This document shows positions 55,932 through 64,000 of a stretch of DNA of 64,000 nucleotides, in pieces. The DNA lies in assembly GCA_963691705.1 (NCBI GenBank), contig OY829544.1, positions 40,259,917-40,323,916 of the forward strand. The letters run 5' to 3'. The DNA is from Viola odorata (Eukaryota > Streptophyta > Magnoliopsida > Malpighiales > Violaceae). Position 1 is the first letter of the stretch, and every line of letters starts with the position of its first letter. Below the pieces are notes generated by a model. It was not told the origin of the DNA and did no database searches. It saw only the letters and a list, made by a program, of their open reading frames with translations. Both the position numbers and the translations under genes were made by a program.

Positions 55932-57924
55932 CTTAACTCCCGACAGAGGAACAAACCTTGTTGTGGTATATGAAAGTTTTGATGTTTTATGTACTAGGTT
56001 TTTGTTCTATGTAGATGTGTGCAAGGATCTAATAATATTGTCATGTAGAAGAAAGTGATGCAGGATTGAAAGAGGATATGCTTAAGAAGCCTCACAATCA
56101 TGTAAGTTAGAAATATATATTATGTTTGTATGATACTGCGGACTTGATAGTTTGTTAATTCTATCCAAAAAAAATTGCAGGTTATCCTTGAACAGCTAGA
56201 ACAGGTTGACGGTGGACCCGGCTTGTCAAGGGTTGTATGACGGGCTGACCTTCGATCGTCTATGTTGATTGCGACTACGCACTTCGGACAAATCGGCATA
56301 TAAAGGTTATTTAGTGAAGAAGCATAAAAAGAAGGAGCCTGTCGTGGTTGGAGTAGAGGTTGCGGCTTAGAGAAAAGATTCTCAATTTAGCAACAGCTTG
56401 ATGAGATATATTAGTGGTCCTTGTTCATCATGGTAAGAAAATAGTCATATTGTGTTGTTTGTTGTGTTGGCTTGCTCTCGTTTGCTGAAATTTAATACGA
56501 AGCATTTTGACGCCTATGGATAAAAATAACTGCAGGGATGACACTGACTTGATGTTCTCCTTCTCATATTTTCATGTTATATGGTACAATATTAGTTGCT
56601 TGAGAGCTGGAGTATATGTGAATAGCCAGATATTTGTTATTAGTATGTGGTTTTTTAAGGTCCACAATTTTCACAACACATATTGAGTTAGTGAAAATTG
56701 TTGCAGGTGTTGAATTGTGTGTGTGCTCCATGGATTTACAATAAGAGTTTATTGGAACTCATCACGGCGTGTGGTACATTCCCACAACATTCTCAGTAAA
56801 TACTTACTAAGTAACTACGTTAATACATAGGAGTATAATATGTGATACTTATTTATTTTTATTGTTATTTCTTATATGTTTGTGTTGTATAACAGACGGT
56901 TTTGAATGCGAAGGGGAAAGATGCATGTGTTGAATACTTGGTAAAATCATATATGTTTGTGGGTTTAGCTGGGCCGTTGTCATTGGTCAAGAAGATTATA
57001 GGCTTGACACCATGTTTACTATTTTGAGTGACTTGTTGGTGCCATTGTTTTAATATCTTGTTGGGTGGGCAGATCATTATTCCTCTTCATATTCATCTTG
57101 GCGGGTTTAAAATTGGAAATCACTAGACCGTCTTGGTGATAGACATGGAGTAGAAATCAGCCCACATGGTAGATAACTTAAGCAATCATAAATCCAGTAA
57201 GATTGGAGCGCATGACGAAGCTCACAATGCGGTATGACTTCACATTATTCATTGTGTTTTTTGCACTTCTTTGTTTCTCCTATTTTACATTTATTTCGTC
57301 GTGTTAGTTTTAATGATCATGAGTTTGCTGATTTTTTTCTCTGGAAGAGACTTTAAAGGAGGTTGGTAAATGCCGGCAATATTAAAAATGCTCTCCGTTA
57401 AGCTTTGACAAGTTTCAGCTATACTCGTGCATCCGTTAATCGACAACCAAACCTGTACGTTAAATTGATAGTTTTAGAAGTATGTAGAGTATGAGTTTCT
57501 TTTTTACAGTTTCAACACAACAACAACATTTTAACGTATATATTCCCTTTCAAAACTGACAGGTTTGATTCTGGGATCTACGCTACACATTGCATTCGTC
57601 ACGCTGCATCCTCGATAGTTGAAGTAGCATTACTTTGTACATAAGATTTATTATTAATTACTTGTTATTTTTAGGTAGGCATAATTGGTTTGTAATTCCA
57701 TTTGGAACTAAGTGAATGACGTTTTGAATGGGCAGGAGAATATGGTGTTCAGCAATAACAGTCGTAAGGAATTTCTTAGCTGGCTTATTTGTCACGAAAA
57801 GAACACCGTTAGAGCTGAAGTTATTGAGCGTGTAAAGGAGCACATGACCCTTGCAGAGATGTCAACAGAAGGTGCCCCTAGGCCTGCCCTCAAGCAGCCT
57901 TTACGCATCTGGTACAATAAATAA
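55932..57924 (+). pseudogene. Ulp1/C48 cysteine protease-like gene, decayed, right part
   Basis: Exon-like blocks bounded by AG...GT: 55932 to about 55963 (rest of the exon cut by E), 56049-56101, 56181 to about 56436, about 56707-56799, about 56896-56990, 57073-57231, about 57562-57625 and 57736-57924. The 57073 block reads IIIPLHIHLGGFKIGNH, a stop in place of the expected Trp, then VLVIDME and AHMVDNLSN. This resembles the His-Trp and Asp regions of Ulp1-type SUMO proteases. The 57562 block reads FDSGIYATHCIRH, with Ser where the family has the catalytic Cys (DCG). The last block ends ALKQPLRIWYNK. Such genes occur as host genes and as cargo of Mutator-like elements. Family call is from motif memory. 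Confidence 0.55.
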
Positions 57925-58655
57925 TTGGGTAGTAAAAGATCATGATATGTTGAGTTGTGAATATGTGAACAAGTGTTGTGTAGTCGGCGGAGAAATAGGT
58001 GAATGTTGTAGAGAAACCTAGTTTTGTATAGTGCAGTAGTGTGGTGCAAATATAGTGAAGGGTAATTGTAAATTAACATTTTTTGGTGATGATTAGGTCA
58101 TTTCGAAGAGAATGTAAGATTGAACCCGGTTTATGTAAATGAAAGTATGGATGACACTAGTTTATAAAACAACTTATACTATTACGCTGGAGACATTTCA
58201 GGCAACTTAAAAGTCAGTACATAACATTATTTGGTCCATAGTATTATCCCTACTAATTAGATTGATGGTAGAGATGGATACGCATATGTACAAATGCACA
58301 GTGTGGTCTATTCGAAACAACATGCATAGATTGTTGCCACATATTGCAGGTTTTGATGACCAAGCATGTGGCAGAGCTACATAACAAATATGTGCTAAAT
58401 AGATGCAGAAAGGACATCAAAAGATCATACTACAGAATAACACTGCCTTAAAATGGGTAACCCCTTTAAGTGTTCGAAATTAAAAAGATTTTAGGATGTC
58501 TATAGTAGCAAATAAACATGATAGTTAAAGAAAGAAAAACCAATAAAAATACAAATTTCATCGATAGTCCAAGAAAACTGGATAGTAAAAGAAATACCCA
58601 TAAAAGTTCAAATTTACAGGATAGTCCCAGGAAACTAGATAGTGAAATTAAAACT
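57925..58655. other. Flank of the Ulp1-like gene
   Basis: AT-rich, likely including the 3' untranslated part of the preceding gene. No gene, repeat or RNA recognised. Confidence 0.4.
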
Positions 58656-59086
58656 CTAGTCTTGCTCTACAAATTTTGGGCCTTGTAGAAGGTTTTTTTC
58701 TTCAAGAATAAATTTGTAAGCTAAAACCCCATTATGAGCTTCCCTCAACACATTCTCTTTAATCCTTTTTACCTCTCTAAGATTCTCTAGGCGTGAGATA
58801 GCGACCCTCAAATTAGATAGCACACTGTAGTTAAGAAGCAAGTGTTTGTGGTTTGTGGCATCCATAACTTCTAATTTTAACTTGTCCTTCTGTTCCACTA
58901 GATAAAACTCTTGTCGTTCTAGCTCCCTGATATACCAATCTAGGGCCATGATAGACAGTGGTCATAGGTTCACATCCTCATATAATAAGCCCTGAATGTG
59001 CCTAACAACCCCTAGGAACTCTTGTTTCTTGCGTTCTAGCATTTTCAAATATAGCCTGCTGCCCTTAAATATACCTAAAAACCTGC
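58656..59086 (-). pseudogene. Small coiled-coil ORF of unknown family
   Basis: ATG at 58949 gives a 97-residue open frame (MALDWYIRELERQEF...GPKFVEQD), charged and heptad-like. The same frame continues upstream across one TGA to about 59086, where TTGCTGCAG could be a splice acceptor; that part (MLERKKQEFLGVV) is also helical and charged. It may be the last exon of a decayed gene or a short gene in its own right. Unrecognised. No TATA box is obvious. Confidence 0.35.
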
Positions 59087-59592
59087 AGCAACAACGGACC
59101 ATTGTGTTGATAGAAACACATACACCTTCAATATTGAAAAAGCTAGTTCCAATATGCATCAAAATCTCACAAAAATTGGCAACAACATGAGAAACAAACA
59201 TCTGTAAAAGTAAGTTCCAATAAGGTGGACTACACCTACTTCCAAAATCACTCTTCAAATAATGTTCACAAATCTATATCTTGACACATTTGCATAAAAT
59301 ATTTAAACGACAACAAAACCTCATAGCAACAGATTGCAAAAAACATTACAAAAGAGCAACTTCTTTCTCCGGTTGAATTCAATGCAGCAACAAAGGACAA
59401 ATGTTTTGGTAAAAGCACACATACAACTTTGTAATTCAAAAGCTACTTCCAATATGCATCTGCATATTGACAAATTTCTGCAGCAACAAGGAAAGACACC
59501 TCTCCAAATAATGTTGAAAAAACTTTATTTTAACACATTTGCAAAATAACAATTTAAACAACAAATTAACCTTATAACATCAGATTGGCAAA
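59084..59592. repeat. Direct duplication of about 250 bp
   Basis: 59084-59340 and 59378-59592 share GCAGCAACAA-GGAC, ACTTCCAATATGCATC, CAAATAATGTT, and TAACACATTTGCA with ATCAGATTG-CAAA in the same order, with many differences and indels. An old tandem duplication. Confidence 0.6.
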
Positions 59593-60102
59593 CCGCTAAC
59601 ACCAAAACATTCAAAGTCATATATTGACTGCATATCCTATTTATTTAAAACTATACCAAACAAATATTAACCATGCTTGATCATAGGATTCATCTAATAT
59701 CGAGAAAAATGTGTCGGACACAAAAAGGCTGAAAGTAAATGAAACCTTACAAATTTCCACAAATTTTTTATTAAATCCACTTAGAATCAAACTTTATTTG
59801 GGTGACTCAATTAGTCTCCTTACTTCAAATCTAAGAGGCATACCAGTTACTTTACATGAATCCATTGAACAACGCGACGACACGTTGATAATGGAAGATA
59901 TAGTGTTACCAAACTATATCCTTTCTAACAACCTTCTTTATTAGTTTGAATAATGCTATATTGCTCGCAAAATGACTATATATTCATTACGATTTAGTAT
60001 TACTAAATATTTAAAAATAATAGTAAATATATGTTAGTACAAATCGAGCTTGTTGTTTAACTGATTATATTCATATAATTTTTTAGATGTCAGGTCATGG
60101 GG
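59593..60102. other. AT-rich region without a recognised gene
   Basis: A plus-strand open frame at 59711-59944 has no ATG at its start, no neighbours and no motif. Nothing else seen. Confidence 0.4.
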
Positions 60103-60834
60103 TTAATTCAAGTATTGTAATCATAAATTATTAGTATTCCTTATTAGTTCGTGTAATGCGGATTCTGCATAGGTTGCACTATATTTTCTCTCACACTATT
60201 ATTGTGTAACTATCATATATATTCCGTTACTCCGATGTACTAACACAACGTTTGTGTAATAGTTAATACATAATAATTACTGAAATGTAATCCACACAAT
60301 AAGAGTTCATTCAATTTTTTGGATGTTAGGAAAGGATTAATTCAAGTACTATAATCATAAATTAATAGTATTCCTTATTAGCTCGTGTAATGCGGATTCT
60401 GCATAGGTTACACTATATTGTCTCCCACACTATTATTGTGTAACTATCATATATTTTCCGTTACTCCAATGTACTAATACAACGTGTGTGTAATAGTTAA
60501 TACATAATAATTACTGAAATGTAATGCACGCAGTAAGAGTTCATACAATGTTTTGGATGTAAGGTCATGGAATTAATTCAAGTACTGTAATCATAAATTA
60601 ATAGTATTCGTTATTAGTTCGTGTAATGCAGATTATGCATAGGTTACACTATATGGTCTCCCACACTAGAGGTAATTGAAAAAAAAAACCCTGTATTATT
60701 TCGAAAAACAGATACTTCCCCTGGATTTCAATTTTTTTATTCCGCTTCCCCTGTACTTAGAGTCAACTGCAAAACTTCAGTCTTTGTTAGTCAACCTTTG
60801 ACTCAGTTAATTTTGACCTGGAACTCCTGGTTTC

Positions 60835-61096
60835 ACCTTTTCTTTCTTTTTTCTCTTTTCTTTTCCCTTTTTTTCTTTCCTTTTTTTTTCTTTCCTTTAT
60901 TTCCTTCCTTTTTCTTTTTCTTCTCTTTCCTTTTACTTTTCTTTCTTTCATTCACTTTTCAAATGAACATCACCATCTTCCTCTTTCTTTTCTCTTTTCT
61001 TTTCTTTACTCTCTTCTTCCTCTATTCTTTTTTTCTCTTCTTCCCTTCCTCTGTTTCCATTTCTTTTTATTTTTTATTCCTTTTCTTCTTTGCTTA
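60835..61096 (+). repeat. Pyrimidine-rich low-complexity tract
   Basis: About 260 bp of almost only C and T on the plus strand (TTCTTTCC-type runs). It gives a Phe/Leu-rich open frame by composition only. Confidence 0.8.
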
Positions 61097-61178
61097 GAAC
61101 ACCAAAAACAACAAACAACACACATGGTACCATGTTCTTCCAAAAGAGGGAAGATAGGGAAGCCTCGTTAGGTGATGG

Positions 61179-61388
61179 TGGAGCTCCGACTAGTGGGAAG
61201 ATAATGGTGGCCGAATCTGGAAGGAAAATGATGGTGGCCAGATCTGGTAGTTGGCGAGGTGGATCTCTAGCTAGTGGGAAGATGATAGTGGCCGAATCTG
61301 GAAGGAAGATGATGGTGGTCGGATCTAGTAGTTGGCGAGGTGGAGCTCCAGCTAGTGGAAAGATAATGGTGGCCGGATCTAGTAGTTG
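61179..61388 (+). repeat. 81-bp minisatellite encoding a 27-residue repeat
   Basis: Units at 61179-61259, 61260-61340 and partial 61341-61388. In the open frame ending at 61410 each unit reads roughly SGKIMVAESGRKMMVARSG then SWRGGAPA. 81 is a multiple of three and no unit has a stop. The frame has an ATG at 61132 after the pyrimidine tract. A short Gly/Ser/Lys-rich peptide could be made, but nothing else supports a gene. Confidence 0.6.
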
Positions 61389-61885
61389 TTTGTTGACGAG
61401 ATGCAGTTAATGGCGTTTAGGTTGGGCGAAAGATAAAAGTGGAATTATTTGAATTTTTCGAGTACAATGATTTTGATTGTTAGAGCAAGAACGGAAGAGA
61501 AAATTGGATCTAGAATGGAATTTTAATTTGGTAGGTGTAATGTTTGATTTGAATCTATAATGGAATTTTTACTTTTTTTAATAGTAAAAAGATGAATTTA
61601 ATAGGAAAAAAATGAATGTTAAATATAAAATTATGGAATAGAAATCAATATTATTTTTCTTTTCTTTTTTAATTTCATTTTAAATTGAATTAGGGAATAG
61701 AAACTAGTATTTTTATGAAATTGAATAAAACAAAAGATGGGAAATTGCAGATGGAAATTTATGGATTGGAAAAGAAGAAAGAAAATGCAGGAATAAGAAA
61801 GTAAGAAAGAAAGGAATTTGGAATTTTGGAATTTTTGGAATAAGAAAATAAAGAAGAAAGAAATTTTTAATTTTTTTTACATAAT

Positions 61886-61931
61886 TACCTGCTACAACAG
61901 GTTTAAAAAAAAAAACCTGTTGTAGCAGGTA
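61886..61931. other. Perfect 19-bp hairpin with A-only loop
   Basis: Arms TACCTGCTACAACAGGTTT (61886-61904) and its exact complement (61913-61931) around eight A. It lies next to the right TIR of the insertion. Confidence 0.8.
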
Positions 61932-62450
61932 AGTAGCAAGTCTCTGTTAGGTTGACTAACAGAGATCGAAGTTTTGCAGTTGACTCTTAGTATAGTGGAG
62001 GCGGAATAAAAAATTTAAAATCCAGGGGAAGTTTCTCTTACTAATACAACGTTTGTATAATAGTTAATACATAATAATTACTAAAATGTAATGCATGCAA
62101 TATGAATTCATACAATTTTTTTGACGGATTAATTCAAGTACTGTAATCATAAATTAGTATTCCTTATTAGTTCGTGTAATGTCAATTTTGTATAGGTTAC
62201 ACTAATTTTTTTTTTATGTAAGGTCATGGGATTAATTCAAGTACTGTAATTATAAATTAATAGTATTCCTTATTACTTCGTGTAATTCGGATTTCCCATA
62301 GGTTATACTGTATCGAACTTCCCCTACGATTATTATTGTCTAACTACCATAAATTATCAGTTTATCAAATGCATTACTATAATGTTTGTGTAATAGTAAA
62401 TATATATTCATTAATTCAAATAAGAAAATGTAGGAGTTAATTTAACTCGA

Positions 62451-62940
62451 TCATTGGATGGGTTACATCAAATATTTGTAACGCATTCTCAAAGCTACTA
62501 CACAAAATTAGTTATGGTATATATAATAATTATACAGTGAGAGTATTTTACACAAAACTATATCTTTCATAACTATCGGTTAGAATAATGCAAATTACTG
62601 ACTTTATGCTAATACACTACAGTAAATAATAAATTATCTTCATTAGGTTTTCCTATTAGTCAATATTTACAAAATTTGGAAAAAATATTATTACTATACA
62701 AACTTATAGTCTAGCTGGTTATTGCGAACAATTATAATGACGTAAGATACTGGCTTTGATTCAAGTACTATAATGATAAATTGATGATATAACTACTAAA
62801 TTAAAATAATAAAATATATATTCTCATTTTATGTTTAATGATTAAACTTTCATATTAAGAACCAAAAAGTATTTAAATGTGGAAGAAAGAGCAAGCAAAT
62901 TATTAAACATTAAAAAAATGAATACACATGGAAAGGTGAA
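62451..62940. other. AT-rich region, nothing recognised
   Basis: No open frame of note, no repeat matching elsewhere in the window, no RNA gene seen. Confidence 0.4.
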
Positions 62941-63020
62941 GGTGGGGGAGTATGGAGGAGCATGTTCAATTTCTCATCTGGGAGGAGGAGACCAACTTAT
63001 CGCGAGATGGAGGGCGTGAG

Positions 63021-64000
63021 GTAGTGGTGTCAATTTGGGACCAGGCCCGGACCCGAGGTTTCGGGCCGGGTCTGAGACCAAATTTTGGTCCCGTTTTGGG
63101 TCAAGACCGGGTCTGGTCCCGACCCGAAAATTTTCGAGTCTAGCCGGGTCGGACTCGACGGGTCTCGGGTCTAACCCAGCCAAATTAAAAAAAACCTAAG
63201 TGAATCAAGCATCTCATTCTTCCCATCGTTCCCTTCTTTGTTTTCCCCTTCTCCTCCAGCACAGCCACACCACAACAAATCAATCCAGTATCTCATTCTT
63301 CCCCTCATCACTTGAGTTCGTTCACTCTCATCCTACAGTCGTACTTTCTTCTTCAGCAGCCACACCTAACCTCCTCCTCCAACAAAGTCAGCCCACAACA
63401 AATCCTACAACCCAAACCGTCGTTTTCTTCGTTCTTCTTCCTCCTCCATCAGCCACAACAAATCCCAACCCATAACCATAACCCAAACCACCACACCACC
63501 ACCTCCATCCCTCACTGCAAACCCACTCAAATGCAACCTAAATCAAAAAAATCACAACCCAAACCAACACAACTAGACCAAACCACACAAACCCGTCACC
63601 TCTCTCGATCTGCTCGCATCAACACCGTCGCCGGCAACCAAAAATCAAAACCCTCCCCAGTCACACAACCATCACAGCCGAACCCTCACAAACCCCAATC
63701 TCCGATCTCTCCCTCTCGTTTTATTGGAATAAAAAAAGAGAAAGAAAACAGGAAAGAAAAAGAAAAGAGAGCAAACAAAGGAAACAAAGGAGGGCATAGA
63801 AAGAAAAAAAATAGAAAAAAGAAGAGAGATTCAATTTAGGAAAGAATTGTTCTGGAAATAAGAAAAAAAAGGAAAGAAAAAAAAGGAAGAAAAAAAAATC
63901 CGGGTCCATTTTTCCCGGGTCTGGACCTAGGACCCAGATTCTTAGCCGGGCCGGGATCGGGACTAGATTTTGGTCCCGTTTTTTTCGAGACCAAGTCTGG
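63021..64000. mobile_element. hAT-like repeat, left end; right end beyond window
   Basis: Begins about TAGTGGTGTCAATTTGGGAC, the form of many plant hAT termini (TAG-GGTGTCAA). It continues as a GC-rich stretch of GGGTC/GACCC motifs (63040-63175). A second GGGTC-rich stretch appears at 63898-64000, including GATTTTGGTCCCGTTTTTTT like TTTTGGTCCCGTTTTGGGTC near 63080. Between them is low-complexity CA-rich sequence and an A-rich purine tract (63730-63895). No transposase is visible; the open frame at 63312-63839 looks compositional. Confidence 0.4.

Larger units (their letters stand above)
60669..62038. mobile_element. TIR-bearing insertion of about 1.37 kb, non-autonomous
   Basis: Inserted in the third 235-bp unit. 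Inverted arms of about 84 bp: 60714-60797 and 61950-62032, with CTTCCCCTGGATTT, TTTTTTATTCCGC and AGAGTCAACTGCAAAACTTC in common. ACTA flanks both sides (possible target duplication, but some host sequence also seems lost). Inside: a pyrimidine tract, an 81-bp coding minisatellite, AT-rich sequence and a perfect hairpin. No transposase. Long TIRs recall Mutator-like elements, but the ends are not clear enough to classify. Confidence 0.55.
60103..62450 (+). repeat. Approximately 235-bp tandem repeat, interrupted
   Basis: Units start TTAATTCAAGTACTGTAATC at 60103, 60337 and 60573 (periods 234 and 236). The third unit is broken at 60668 by an insertion and resumes at about 62039. Further starts at 62129 (truncated unit, about 103 bp) and 62232, the last fading out by about 62450. 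Each unit contains TAATACATAATAATTACT and GTGTAATAGTTAA. No coding potential. Confidence 0.8.

Noticed and set aside
59711..59944. 77-codon plus-strand frame near 59.8 kb
   Set aside because: Does not begin with ATG, AT-rich, isolated, no motif.
60798..61097. Phe/Leu-rich 99-residue membrane protein
   Set aside because: Pure pyrimidine low-complexity DNA; codons follow composition, not coding.
63312..63909. Proteins in the CA-rich and A-rich tracts on either strand
   Set aside because: Composition-driven frames inside a repeat; no motif or splice structure.

Overview
This is plant nuclear DNA, probably from a eudicot, and it consists almost entirely of nested and broken LTR retrotransposons of the Ty3/gypsy Tat lineage. 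The lineage call rests on a second, archaeal-type RNase H between the RT-linked RNase H and the integrase, a TAT-style gag, and long 3' regions holding tandem repeats and extra genes on the opposite strand. The genes have GT-AG introns and TATA boxes. There is no bacterial-type operon, rRNA or tRNA gene.

Layout. (A) 1-8082: a minus-strand Tat element with degenerate gag-pol (1609-7474) and an LTR at 7560-8082. That LTR also serves as the 3' LTR of a second minus-strand fragment (8083 to about 9.7 kb) carrying a small intact antisense gene 'd'. (Element 1) about 9.7-28.6 kb: the 3' part of a plus-strand element, with antisense genes b (broken), c (intact) and d (frameshifted). Its gene b is split by (Element 2), 10947-26395, a complete 15.4 kb plus-strand element with 572-bp LTRs. 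Element 2 holds a gag-pol with few lesions, two tandem-repeat arrays and four minus-strand genes a, b, c and d. A 200-N assembly gap lies at 28649-28848. (C) 28849-36861: a minus-strand element truncated inside integrase, with two decayed Transposase_28-type genes on the plus strand. (D) about 36862-44200: the 3' part of a plus-strand element with antisense genes a, b, c and d and a 3' LTR. (E) 44535-55926: a young full-length element with 829-bp LTRs differing at two positions and a GATGC target duplication. Its gag-pol is nearly intact but has lost RT motif A, and it carries one intact two-exon antisense gene of 759 aa. E sits in an exon of a decayed gene resembling a plant Ulp1/C48 protease (about 44.2-57.9 kb). 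58-64 kb is AT-rich: a small coiled-coil ORF, duplicated segments, a roughly 235-bp tandem repeat split by a TIR-bearing insertion, and the left end of a hAT-like repeat running off the window.

The most interesting feature is the recurring antisense gene cassette. Up to four genes (a and b: spliced genes with a Transposase_28-like head and coiled-coil tail; c: about 140-160 aa ending YWPDED; d: about 125-129 aa starting MD-(D/E/H)-LT) lie between pol and the 3' LTR on the strand opposite gag-pol. They have their own TATA boxes, a CACGTG motif about 210-320 bp upstream of the a/b type genes, and introns. Some stay open in elements whose gag-pol is dead. A 39-bp conserved block sits directly before the 3' LTR where a polypurine tract would be expected. 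All calls come from reading the sequence; no database search was run.
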